Assembly (NCBI RefSeq): GCF_026151205.1
Contig: NC_087079.1
Location: forward strand, 16,107,945-16,171,944
DNA length: 64,000 nt
Direction: 5' to 3'
From: Bolinopsis microptera
Lineage: Eukaryota; Ctenophora; Tentaculata; Lobata; Bolinopsidae
The position numbers and the translations under genes are program-made. Position 1 is the stretch's first letter. Each line of letters opens with the position of its first letter. Below the pieces are notes generated by a model, which saw only the letters and a program-made list of their open reading frames with translations, was not told where the DNA came from and searched no databases. Below are positions 47,512-59,001 of the stretch, piece after piece.

Positions 47512-50500
47512 ATGTTTAAAAGTAAACGACTCTCAGTTGCAGAAAACACTGGACAATCGCCCCACAGTCTCAGATTCGTTTCTAATATCCGTCTGGGATC
47601 TGACAGTATTACTTGGGACGATGGCCCAACATGTCTTGATGCTGATGTATCAACTTCAAGTGGAGCAAAACATAGTGTCATGGTTAACGGCAGCTCGGCC
47701 AAGGCCCGATGGCGCAGATTGAGTGTAAAAGAGAAGAAAAGGGGCCGCTATTCTTTTGCAGACGTCGTTGTCAAAGTACAACGCCGGATGGTAAGTAATA
47801 CTTGTAAGTAGTACTAATAGTACTGGTTAGTGGTTACTGGCAGTATAAATAACGGCTGAAATTCTTAATTTTCACTGTATCACGGTATTATAAAAAATCG
47901 ACATCACAGATTCGGATACAAATTAACAAGGATTTGGAATGTTCCTTTTAAAATCGTTGGTTTGTCTTCCTCAGCACTCAGAATTCTCAATTATTTTCTT
48001 CAGCTTCATATTGTTTTTAACCATAAATATTTAATCTATATGAATATCTTCTTCAAACATGATTTTCAGTGTAAATTTGCAGCAGACTGCAGAGATTCAT
48101 AAAATACGTATTTTCCATATTTTTATTTTTTCAAAACATCCTGTCCCTATAAGAAATATTTGTAAAACAGAAAATTTGAATTTAAAATACTGTTCTCACG
48201 GGTCAAAAAAGGTTAACGAATAGTTGCACAACGTTGAGCACGGATGACGAATACAAAAAGCATCGAGCTGAATCAAATTAGAAGTTCCACGGCAGGTAAA
48301 AGATAGAACGTCATGGTAACTGAATTTCATGTTTTGTTCTAGAAGAACTATTTAGTCAGTAGACCAGAACCACGTTCAAGTAATCCGATTTATTGACAAC
48401 GTGTTGCAGCCTTTATTTACTATTTATTCTAATTGTATTTAGAATATATAAATTGTCACCCGCACAACTGTTGTGTTTCAGTCTAATGTATAATGAAAAT
48501 TTCCTCCTTTAAGTAGTTTTATTGGTATTTTTACCGCCGGCCGGCTTCTCCCTCTCCCGCTCCTACGTTTACTGCTGATATTATTGTACTGTTGGTGGTA
48601 AAGAGTTTTGCAAGATGGTGCAGACCCAGCTGAGCAGGGTTCTCCAGAGTGGAGCTTACAGAATAACAGCCTTCTCTTCTGACAACAAGGTACAACTACA
48701 TGGTTACTGATGTAATCATGGTTAACTACAACGGTACCCCCGCTATGCCAGGGGGGGGGGGGCATTTTCCGGATTTTAGGTATTTAAAAATGATTTTTAT
48801 ATTATCCTCGTCCAATTGAACGTTCGCAATTTTGGGGGTACGAACTGCTCTTAGGGGGGGGGGGGGGGGGGGGGGGGGCAAAAAGAAAGTTATCCTGTAC
48901 TGACCAGGGTCACCAACAGAAATAGGATATAAATTAAATGGAGGTGCGGCTAAAGGCAATAATGGATGCATCCCAATATAAAAGTATATACATTTCACAA
49001 GATTAAATCACCGATAAAAACGCTGTGGAACAAATAACAAATTTCCTCCTATCCCACGGTAACTCGCATTGTTTTCCGTCTATTGATTAGTTTTAGCCAT
49101 TTTGTTCGCAACTAAATGATGTTTTTTACAAGATGCTGCTATTACTACTTTTGGTTATTATATAGAGAGAGTTTTTATGAACGAGCATTGTAGTTGGGTA
49201 TGTATAGGAAGAGTTGTTATGAAGGAGCATTGTAGTTATAGTGAGAGTCCACTATACATTAGGCCAGTATGAATACCAGTAAAGTGAGTAGTTCCCCTAA
49301 TTTGAACTGTTAATTACTCATTATAGTCCCCTGCCTGTCTTGAGTATTTCCTAGTTTTGTTTTCTCCCTTGTATGTTATTTTTTCTTGCGTACTGACAAT
49401 TATTGCCGAAATTCGATAAAAGTATATATTAGTACAAACTGGCTATTTCATAGTTGAAACAGTGATGTTCAAGTTTGGAGCAATAGAAATACGGCGGGAT
49501 TCTGATCCCGAACCAGATTTAGATTACACAAAACTCCAGTCCTCACAACTTTGTCCTAGTGTACGTGGAGTCACTACCCATTTTTATACATTTCTCTTAT
49601 CATATAATTTTAGGTATTTCTTAACGGATAACCGTCTGATTTGGCAGCAAAATGTACCATAGCCCGGCCAACTTAATATTTTAGTTAGTGTCATTAGCCA
49701 GAAGATAAATAAACTATAATAAATAATGCAATGTTTCAGTCGATATCACTGGCTATTGCTCCGATATTTGGTTTCTTTGGCAGAGTAGGAACTAATGCAT
49801 GGTACTCGGTGTGTCTCCTGTTCGTTGTTGTTGTTTACATTACAGTGGGAGCCTTTGTCTTCAGCACGTTCGAAACAGGTAACAAGTTTACAAGTAAACC
49901 CAATCCTTAATTCTGATATGATTGTCTATTTTTTGACAAGAATAACCATAATTATTGGCGGTAGGTGGGCGCTAAGAACTTATTAACTAACGTTATACAT
50001 ATAATTCCATATTTAGGAATCAAAGCATTTTTCGCATCAAAAACTCTTACCGAATACGACAATTTTTTTGCCTCGATTAAAAGATAAAAAAGCACTCTGT
50101 CCCATGTCCGAATATTTGGGCCGCTACTTGTGACAAATATTGAATTGAAATAAAATTAGATTTCAAACAGGCGAGTCGTTTCAAAGGATAGTGGACGGGA
50201 AAATTCTTCGAAAAGAAATGTTGCAGTATTTTACTAGTGAGTAATTCACAATGTAAAGGTTTTAAAAGTGATTTCTTATGGAGATTCAAACCCAATCTAG
50301 TTTTAAAGTTTTAACCAACTCTCGTCCAATAGTTTTCCACCGATGAGCACTGCTCTGGTTACTACAATGTAAAAATTAAATTATTAATAACTTATAAACA
50401 ATTAATTAATTATTAACAACATCAGTGGACTCACACGAGGGTTACACTGTGATGAACCCAGTGACTAACCAAACCTTCACTCGCTTCCTAACCGACAATG

Positions 50501-53500
50501 ACTGGGAAACTCTTTATCGCATCTCTAAAGGACGATGTTTTAAAGCTGATTCTAAGGAGGCTGAATATCATTTCTGGAACTTTTGGAGCTCGATGGACTT
50601 TGCGAGCACTATCATGACGACGATAGGGTACGAACTACGGAGAGATTAGCCAATCAGATCGCTTTATTCATACCACGTGTCACAAACTAACCAATAAGAG
50701 CACAGTATTCATACCACGTGTCACAAACTAACCAATAAGAGCACAGTATTTATACCACGTGTCACAACTTAACCAATAAGAGCACAGTGTTTATACCACG
50801 TGTCACAACCTAACCAATAAGAGCACAGTATTTTTACCACGTGTCACAACCTAACCAATAAGAGCACAGTATTTATACCACGTGTCACAACCTAACCAAT
50901 AAGAGCACAGTATTTATACCACGTGTCACAACCTAACCAATAAGAGCACAGTATTTATACCACGTGTCACAAACTAACCAATAAGAGCACAGTATTTATA
51001 CCACGTGTCACAACCTAACCAATAAGAGCACAATATTTATACCACGTGTCAAAAACTAACCAATAAGAGCACAGTATTTATACCACGTGTCACAAACTAA
51101 CCAATAAGAGCACAGTATTTATACCACGTGTCACAACCTAACCAATAAGAGCACAGTATTTATATCACGTGTCACAACCTAACCAATAAGAGCACAGTAT
51201 TTATACCACGTGTCACAAACTAACCAATAAGAGCACAGTATTTATACCACGTGTCACAACCTAACCAATAAGAGCACAATATTTATACCACGTGTCCCAA
51301 ACTAACCAATAAGAGCACAGTATTTATACCACGTGTCACAAACTAACCAATAAGAGCACAGTATTTATACCACGTGTCACAACCTAACCAATAAGAGCAC
51401 AGTATATATACCACGTGTCACAAACTAACCAATAAGAGCACAGTATTTATACCACGTGTCACAACCTAACCAATAAGAGCACAGTATTTATACCACGTGT
51501 CACAACCTAACCAATAAGAGCACAGTATTTATACCACGTGTCACAACCTAACCAATAAGAGCACAGTATTTATACCACGTGTCACAACCTAACCAATAAG
51601 AGCACAGTATTTATACCACGTGTCACAAACTAACAAATAAGAGCACAGTATTTATACCACGTGTCACAAACTAACCAATAAGAGCACAGTATTTATACCA
51701 CGTGTCACAACCTAACCAATAAGAGCACAGTATTTATACCACGTGTCACAAACTAACCAATAAGAGCACAGTATTTATACCACGTGTCACAACTTAACCA
51801 ATAAGAGCACAGTATTTATACCACGTGTCACTAACTAACACGCAGGTACGGCGGGATGGTGCCGCACACCTCTGGAGGAAAGTTACTCGTCCTTGTGTAC
51901 GCCCTTCCTGGCATGCTGTTGATGATGAGCTATCTTAATCTATTTGCTTTATGCATCCTCATTATTATTCGTAAGGTAGGTAACGTTATTCAGGTGAATC
52001 AATCCACATCAAAATAAAGCTGGAATCAAGTTATAATAGAGTAAATTATTCAGAACCCATTTGGTATTATTCGAAATGATGGCAAAAATTCATTAGCCTG
52101 CTTATGATCTAGATTCAAGTATTTCACGAAATTAAATGGTTACGATGATCACCACTCAAGTCTGACACTCTTCCTATATTACCTGTTATAGTGTTACTAT
52201 GGAAACATGATTACTATGGAAACATAATTCATTTACGTATTTTCAGATATTAAAGTTAATTGAACGACTTGTTAATAGGTTTAGCGTATCACACGCTGGC
52301 CAGACAAGAAGACTTACAAAGTTTACAACATCATTAATACTAACAGGTATAATAGTCAGTTATACTTTTAATTATACCAGTAGACACAATAATACCGAAT
52401 ACAGGTAATTATTGATAATACCTTACAAGACATATTTATGTGGATCATAATTCTGGGGATCGGAATCCCCAAATTTCGTACCATATAAATATGTCTCGTA
52501 AGGTACTTATTTTTGCTATATATTCGATATTTTAACGATAATATATATTACATTTTCAGTGATAAGTTTGATAATGCTAGTAGTTTACTTGGTGATAATG
52601 TCCAGCATATTAGCGAACAGTAACCCAAACGACTCGTTTTTAAAATCTTTCTATTTCTACACAATCACAATGACCACAGTGGGATTGGGAGATATCGCTG
52701 TCATAGGTTGGTCTTTTTATTTGTAGTGTTGTCATGGTAACAGTAGTGTTATCATGGTAAAATTAGTTTTATCATGGTAACAGTAGTGTTGTCATGTTAA
52801 AAGTAGTGTTGTCATGGTAACATCAGTGTTGTCATGGTAACAGCAGTGTTGTCATGGTAACAATAGTGTTGTCATGGTAACATCAGTGTTGTCATGGTAA
52901 CAGCAGTGTTGTCATGGTAACAGCAGTGTTGTCATGGTAACAGTTGTGTTGTCATGGTAACAGTAGTTTTTTCATGGTAACAGTAATGTTGTCATGGTAA
53001 CATCAGTGTTGACATGGTAACAGCAGTGTTGTCATGGTAAAAATATTGTTGTCATGGTAACAGTAGTGTTGTCATGGTAACAGCAGTGTTGTCATGGTAA
53101 CAGTAGTGTTATCATGGTAACAGTAGTGTTGTCATGGTAACAGTAGTGTTGTCATGGTAACAGTGATGTTGTCATGGTAACATCAGTGTTGACATGGTAA
53201 CAGCAGTGTTGTCATGGTAAAAATATTGTTGTCATGGTAACAGTAGTGTTGTCATGGTAACAGCAGTGTTGTCATGGTAACAGTAGTGTTGTCATGGTAA
53301 CAGTAGTGTTGTCATGGTAACAGTAGTGTTGTCATGGTAACAGTGATGTTGTCATGGTAACAGCAGTGTTGTCATGTTAACAGTAGTGTTGTCATGGTAA
53401 CAGTAGTGTTGTCATGGTAACAGTAGTGTTGTCATGGTAACAGTAGTGCTGTCATGGTAACAGTTGTGTTGTCATGGTAACAGTAGTGCTGTCATGGTAA

Positions 53501-54076
53501 CAGTAGTGTTGTCATGGTAACAGTAGTGTTGTCATGGTAACAGTAGTGTTGTCATGGTAACAGTTGTGTTGTGTACGATAATGCCATCCCCTTGTAATGA
53601 AATTCCTAAGTGTAAGAGGGAAAACATGTTAAATACGTTTTCTTAAAACCCATTTTCAATAAGTATTTTAACGTATGTTTATGTTGTCACTGTGACAATG
53701 GTAGCAATAATTAGTACATATAATTAGTAGCAATAATTAGTACATATAATTAGTAGCAATAATTACAGATCATCTGTGGTACGGTGTTACTGTTAAAGTG
53801 CTGGGTGTATTCTGCATTGGGTTAGCATTGGTAACGACTGTGTTTGGTGCATTAAGGGGGTTGGCGGCAGCCAATAGAAAACGAGTAGTTAAGGTTAGTG
53901 TGGTCATGATTATCCAATTTTCCATGCCATTGTAATACCTTCTAGTCTTTCCTATTTAGGTATGTGCTTGATATTGCAATAATTTACAGGCCACAAAGAA
54001 GCTAGCTGAAAAAGTGGACTTTAAAAGAAAGCTAAGACAGCAAGATTCATCGCATAGACTTCTTGCAAGACTTTGA
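47512..54076 (+). CDS. Two-pore-domain (K2P) potassium channel
   Basis: A background K+ channel of the plasma membrane. Nine exons join in phase to 424 residues: 47512-47790, 49740-49878, 50171-50236, 50426-50627, 51846-51975, 52247-52346, 52560-52706, 53769-53893, 53990-54076. In order: a basic cytoplasmic N-terminus (93 residues), TM1 (SVCLLFVVVVYITVGAFVF), an extracellular cap with an NQT site, pore 1 with filter TTIGYG, TM2, a linker, TM3, pore 2 with TTVGLGD, TM4 and a short basic tail. The intron in pore 1 splits the first Gly codon of GYG in phase 2, a position conserved in K2P genes. An alternative first exon may start at ATG 49464 (MFKFGAIEIRRD..., donor at about 49569), also in phase with 49740. 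The subfamily is not resolved. Confidence 0.93.
47791..49739. other. K2P intron 1 with poly-G runs
   Basis: The first K2P intron, with G runs at 48751-48762 (12) and 48854-48878 (25). A possible exon at about 48612-48689 (MVQTQLSRVLQSGAYRITAF, followed by GTACAA) has a weak acceptor and is not needed for frame. Confidence 0.5.
50670..51841. repeat. 41-bp minisatellite, about 28 copies
   Basis: Each unit contains TACCACGTGTCACAA followed by CTAACCAATAAGAGCACAG. Every unit therefore carries a CACGTG E-box and a CCAAT box. It fills the intron that splits the pore-1 filter codon of the K2P gene, ending 5 bp before the acceptor at 51845. Confidence 0.97.
52193..52223. promoter_or_regulatory. Two X-box motifs
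   Basis: GTTACTATGGAAAC (52193-52206) and ATTACTATGGAAAC (52210-52223) fit the X-box consensus RYYNYYATRRNRAC and lie 24 bp before the K2P exon at 52247. Confidence 0.4.
52725..53576. repeat. 20-bp minisatellite made of X-box (RFX) motifs, about 43 copies
   Basis: Unit GTTGTCATGGTAACAGTAGT. Most units contain GTTGTCATGGTAAC, a full match to the X-box consensus RYYNYYATRRNRAC. The period is exactly 20 bp, close to two DNA turns. Shared variants (TTGACATGGTAACAG then AAAATATTG) recur 180 bp apart (about 53010-53050 and 53190-53230), showing block duplication. It lies 18 bp after the pore-2 exon of the K2P gene. Confidence 0.95.
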
Positions 54077-54087
54077 TTTTTTAGAAC

Positions 54088-54093
54088 AATAAA
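54088..54093 (+). terminator. Polyadenylation signal of the K2P gene
   Basis: AATAAA 12 bp after the stop codon at 54076, followed by an AT-rich stretch. Confidence 0.6.
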
Positions 54094-55020
54094 ATAATTT
54101 TATTAAAATCGTGTCGTGTAGAAACTGTAATAAATTCATTGTTTAAGATTGCACAATTTTATCCTCAGTAATAATTCGAAATTGCTTGATTTCTTTGACT
54201 CTTCTGACTTCTCTGACATTTGTTTTCAATAGCCGTCATTCCTTTTCGACTGTACACAATTTAATTTGTGAAGGAGTTCGCCTCTATCATGATAAAGTGA
54301 CTGAGTGCTGCCCCCTTAATTTTACTGTTAGTGGGGTATAACAAACTCGAAGTTGAAAAGGTTGCAACTGCAATCTGGTCTATTATATCGAAGAATCTTT
54401 TAGTAAATTAATGATCTTATCAGCTGGCTACTACTCATTGATGAAAAATTTAACTCGCAAAATAAAAGTGTATTTTAGTTTCGTTGAAACTTGAAAATTT
54501 TTAAATATTTTTTAAAGTTAAGAAAGAAAAATATAACAAAAAATTCTTGCTACTTAAAAAGCTACCGTAAACAAAGTTTAATAAATGATGATGAACAAGA
54601 TCTTCCACCACAAACCGAATATCTAAAGACGCGGTACTATCTTTTTTCTTTAAAAAACTTACAAGAGATTAAATTTATACAATTTATTCAATTCGTGTTA
54701 AATGTTTTTATAATGTTTTTTTAAATGTTCGTTTCTTTTTCAAAATGCATCATTCAACTCCAAAAACTGCCACAGTGAGTGGGGACTGCAAAACCCAAAA
54801 AAAACATTCCATAAGATAATTTGAGAAGGTAGGTTACTTTCTTTTTGCTTTATGCGCTTTCCGTCAAGGCTAAATCCACGAGCAATTTCCTGTAATTAAA
54901 CGTTATGTTATGTTTAAACTTTAAAAATCGAAAATGGTTGAAATAGCAAAAATGGTAAAATAGCAAATATGGTGAGATAGCACAAATTATGAAATAGTAA
55001 AAATGGTGATGACATAGGTA
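54094..55020. other. Spacer, part of a segmental duplication
   Basis: Blocks such as GCTACCGTAAACAAAGTTTAAT (about 54563) and AAGATAATTTGAGAAGGTAG (about 54812) have diverged counterparts at about 56011 and 56108. The 77-codon frame at 54491 lies in this duplicated, AT-rich DNA and is not supported as a gene. Confidence 0.45.
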
Positions 55021-55287
55021 TTAGGTGCACAATAATTTTAAATACTTGAAAGTTGGACAGCTGGCTGGTTCCTTGAAGCAAATGTAATCGACCACAGCGC
55101 TCCAAACAGTATTCATGCCATCACACCCAGCCTGTCCTGCTGAACATTCAAACGTCTTAAACAAGCTGTCAATATTGATTACAGCTGCTCCAGCTGCCGG
55201 AAACTTCTTAGCAATTTCTTGCAAATCGGCTCCATAATCACCTGCATCTGCAACTGCAGCAAACATTAGCACCAAGATCACAATCAT
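55021..55287 (-). CDS. Small secreted Cys-containing protein, short paralogue
   Basis: 88 residues. A signal peptide (MIVILVLMFAAVADA) is followed by a mature part with four or five Cys: ...SLFKTFECSAGQAGC, then a WSAVVDYICFKEPASC core, then KYLKLLCT at the end. The family is not recognised. The paralogue at 56422-57009 shares the start MIVIL..MFAA, the ANIDS/NIDS-Cys block and the C-x-K-x-P-x-x-C...KYLKL block. That conservation of protein features across a diverged DNA duplication supports a real gene. It is an extracellular product, possibly a defence or cuticle/mucus peptide (inference only). Confidence 0.6.
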   Translation of the reverse strand: MIVILVLMFAAVADAGDYGADLQEIAKKFPAAGAAVINIDSLFKTFECSAGQAGCDGMNTVWSAVVDYICFKEPASCPTFKYLKLLCT

Positions 55288-56421
55288 ATCGGGCTACTTC
55301 GCTAAGAGATTGTTTGTTAGCGAATAAATAAGAAACATTTTGATTAAAGCAGCTCATCACATATGTGTTTACATGGCACACAGGCATGGTATGCCTCATG
55401 GAATCTCAAGTTGCTTTATGAAACAAAGGTTGACATAATAGTATTTTAGCGAGGAGAGCAGTAAATTATCACACATGACAACAAAGATGTCTTTTGAAAA
55501 TCGTTACAATAATTCCAACATTAATAAAGCAATTATTCGTGCAACCAGTTTTATAGCACTTCAACTACATGTTCGTATTAGTGATGATTCTGATGCAATG
55601 TTTTTAGTCATTCCGTTTGTTACGACAAGGAAAATGCTTTTTATCAGGAAAAGGGAATGGCCGAAGTTTCAATGTTACAAAGCGGAATAACTATAAATTT
55701 TGCAACAGAATCATTACAATTGTGCGACTAATAAAAATGTTTTGATTACACGTTTGTATTAGTATTGTAAGTTAAAAAGGTTAGAGCACTGAGAGAAAAA
55801 TACCAATTCTTGGTTGCCCAGAAAAAAGTTCTTTTTAGAGTCATTCCTATTCGTTATGCGAAAACGGTTATATCGTACAACCATAAGCTTACAAAGGGGT
55901 AGAACGAAGTATAACATGGTCAAAGCTAGGGAGTTCAAAAAACTAAAATAGGTTTGTTAAAAGTTAAGAGGAAAAAAAGAAAATGTTTGCTTCATGAAAC
56001 AACTTGAACTACCGTAAACAAAGGTTTAATATGACAAGTTTTTCTACCTCAAATTAAGTACGATATATTTTTTCTGAAAATGGAGAAAATACATGCTTCT
56101 TGCTTGACATAATCTAAGAAGGTAGCTAAGTCTTTTTTACTTCGGGACCCCATGTTATAATGTTCATAACCAACCGAATAAAGATTCGGTAAAATAACAG
56201 GCGCCGCCCATCAAAGTCTTTTCTTTCTTTGTCAGCCTCATTAAGGTTCACCACCATGTTCCAAGTTTGCCACGTCACTCATCAGTGCTCTGAAATTAAA
56301 CGTTTTGCTCACACTACAACTATTTGCCATCATAGGAAATATGTCAAAATCATTTTTGTCATTTTTTTCATCGATATCGAAAATGGCTACAATATTTTTG
56401 ACTTTTCTTGTTATTTTCATT

Positions 56422-57009
56422 CTAAAAATCTAAAAGTCCGAATTTGATAAGGAAACGGCAAAAATGGCAATGGCGTACCCGAGAAATATAAAGCACTACA
56501 AAATTAATAATAAATAATTTTAAATACTTGAGATCGTCGCATGTGATAGGAATCTTGTTGCACAAGAAGTCCGCAACACCACCATAAATAGCATTAAGCA
56601 GCCTATCATGGTCCTCGTCCATGACCATTTGCATAGTCATCGCCGCCAGCTTAGGTTGCATGTCTGCGTTAGACAAGCTAGCATCCCCGAGTAAGCCAAG
56701 TGCTACCACGCAATCATCTGAAGTCCTGGCCGAATCACAGTTGGTTATACCCTGCTCGATATGTTCGAGTATTTCAGCAGCGGTCCAAACTGCACAATCT
56801 GGATCACCTTCACGAGCGCAATCATAGTCTTTGAGAACACTGTCAATATTGGCTTCAAAGGCGGTCGCTGCCGGGGCTTTTCCTTGTAATACATCTAAAT
56901 CCTTGTACCCGTGTATCCTTGTATTCTTTTCCATATCCATGTTAGCTTTTCCATGTCCTGCCTGTGCCTGATGAGCTGCAGCAAACATTATCGCCAAAAT
57001 CACAATCAT
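56422..57009 (-). CDS. Small secreted Cys-containing protein, long paralogue
   Basis: 195 residues when started at the ATG at 57009 (MIVILAIMFAAAHQAQA, a signal peptide), the start that matches the paralogue; an upstream in-frame ATG at 57129 adds 40 residues and is less likely. After the signal come ANIDSVLKDYDCAREGDPDC, a Cys-spaced insert of about 75 residues absent from the short copy (ILEHIEQGITNCDSARTSDDC), and then GGVADFLCNKIPITCDDLKYLKL. The last 27 residues beyond KYLKL are hydrophobic and unlike the short copy, so the end may be read-through into non-coding DNA or a missed splice. Function unknown. Confidence 0.58.
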   Translation of the reverse strand: MIVILAIMFAAAHQAQAGHGKANMDMEKNTRIHGYKDLDVLQGKAPAATAFEANIDSVLKDYDCAREGDPDCAVWTAAEILEHIEQGITNCDSARTSDDCVVALGLLGDASLSNADMQPKLAAMTMQMVMDEDHDRLLNAIYGGVADFLCNKIPITCDDLKYLKLFIINFVVLYISRVRHCHFCRFLIKFGLLDF

Positions 57010-58891
57010 GTCGGGCAACTTGTTTTTCTTCGCTAAGAGATTTGTCGTTAGGGTAAACTGCAAGTATTGTACCCAGAAAAACAATCCAAAAAACAATACT
57101 ATTTTCCAACCAGATTTCTCAGTTGTCATGGTAACGGACGGAATGACGACAGATTTCTCAATTATTTAATGACGAATCATCAAAAGGTTAAAGTAAGGAG
57201 TAGAATGCTAATAGCATATATAACATGAGATGATATGCAATGTGCAGACCTTATAATCATGGAATGTGGTGCCTAATGGCTAATAATGACTTAATTATTC
57301 ACGAGAAAGAACTGATTATAAGATTATTGTTTGAAATACTATTGGGTCACCTAATGCGGGTTTTGACTCAGCGGGTAATTCCTCCTACCCTTTTTAACTG
57401 CGGCAGTTAAAACCCGGTCGAAGGCCGGGTTACACTAGTATATAATATGCTTGTTCGCAATAAGGACACCGCAGTTATTGTAATGGAAATGAAAATGAAG
57501 GCCTATGTACTGAGTATGTAATGAGTATGTAGTGACTAGTGCAGATGGTTTATCAGGATTGGGACCCTTTCATATCACCTTACTTTTACTTTTAGTGTAC
57601 TTTTAGTAATCCATCCGCTAGAACTAAAAGTGAAACATTTTTAGAAAATGCATTTTCCTGACACCACGATACACAACGTTTTGCGAAAACTGTAAAATAT
57701 ATGCGACTACAACATATTCGGCTGTAATAGAAGGAGAAAGATGAAGTTTCTGAATGATTCCACTAGTCTTAATCTAACTTACCCATTTTGGCCAAAAGTG
57801 ATTATGTGATATATGCCAACGATCCCTAATGCTTTTCGCAACCAATTGATTATTGCTTAGGTGATATCATAATAAAAGCCTAGGTAGATCAATTGGGTGG
57901 TAGAATGTAAATATATGGATCGAAAAGAGCCATCTATGATCTATTTATCTATTTCTACCATCCAATTGATTTTGCAATTGCAACTATGACCAGAATTAAG
58001 TTGTACCTGAGTGGGTGACCGACAACTTCGCTCAATTTGACCCAGTTCCCACACAGTTAAAGGGCACCATATCAGCTTAAATCTCAAAACAATATATCCA
58101 CCCAAATTGACAAAACTCAACAAATACGGTGTCATACGTTGTATGACCCACCTGTATCGTTGAAACGACAGTGGGGGTCACGACGTGATACAACAAATAC
58201 GGTGTCTCAGCACTAAGAACACAAGTTAACTCATATAGATAGAATTAAAAAAAACTTTATTAAAATAATTTTGGACGCTGATTCCAAATCACTCCCCATA
58301 TCAATATGACGTAGGGTAAAAATGCTTTCCTGGAGAGTTATGGGCAACAGAACTTTTTGGTCACGTACGTGACAGGCTAGTAAAACATGAATTTGATTAT
58401 TTAGGACTCGGGTTAGGGTTAGGGTTGCAACCGGTTGTGGTTAGGGTTATTCATAGCTTTGGGTTTATGGTTAAGGTTAGGGTTGGGATTAGGGTTTATT
58501 AAAACCGTTTTGTTCGACTGCAAAACCATAAAAACCAATGTCATGTGATAATTTTTGGCCGAGTGAATTAGTAAGACTAAGAGCCGAACCAACGTCAAAA
58601 ACTTAAAATAAAGATGTTCGTCTGTCGAACTTGGTACAGAGTAGTAGCAGGATATTGATTTACTTGAAGATTACACCCACCGCACCCCATGGTTTACAAA
58701 CATATTGATATAAGAAGTAGGGACGGTGACAACACTATATCCTGCACAAAAGAGATCATCGACGACTATTGTTATTAAAATATAGCAAAATATCTTATCG
58801 AGCTCACGTTATATAAAATCTCTGACAGTTAAACTCAGCATCACTACGAAATGACCATGTTGAGTTCCCCCTCCTCTCATTAGACTGGAAC
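57010..58891. other. Intergenic region
   Basis: Holds a GC-rich hairpin (AACCCGGTCGAAGGCCGGGTT, about 57411-57431), a degenerate MITE end near 57795-57828 and a TTAGGG-like tract at about 58388-58498. No gene seen; short frames near 57941 and 58809 lack features. Confidence 0.5.
58388..58498. repeat. Degenerate interstitial TTAGGG-like tract
   Basis: GGGTTAGGGTTAGGGTTGC, then GTGGTTAGGGTTATT and GGTTAAGGTTAGGGTTGGGA. It is consistent with a short interstitial telomeric repeat or a related GGTTAG minisatellite. Confidence 0.6.
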
Positions 58892-59001
58892 GAGTTGAGA
58901 CACAGTTAATAAACTGCGGAGTGACTAAAATGCTATACAGCAAAAACAGAAGGCTCCAACCAAACACTCCACCTACTGATCCTAACCACCCTAACAACTC
59001 T
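58892..59001. repeat. 110-bp direct repeat, left copy
   Basis: Identical over 110 bp to 63262-63371 (starts GAGTTGAGACACAG, ends CACCCTAACAACTCT). Flanking bases differ immediately outside. The two copies exactly bracket the retrotransposon, so they look like a target-site duplication. Confidence 0.95.

Noticed and set aside
48612-48689. Extra K2P exon (MVQTQLSRVLQSG...)
   Set aside because: Weak acceptor, no family match, and the channel frame is complete without it; kept only as a possibility.
50670-51841. CRISPR-like array of 41-bp repeats
   Set aside because: No spacers; the whole 41-bp unit repeats, so it is a minisatellite.
57411-57431. tRNA or structured RNA suggested by a GC hairpin
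   Set aside because: Only one stem is visible; no cloverleaf, A-box or B-box could be placed.
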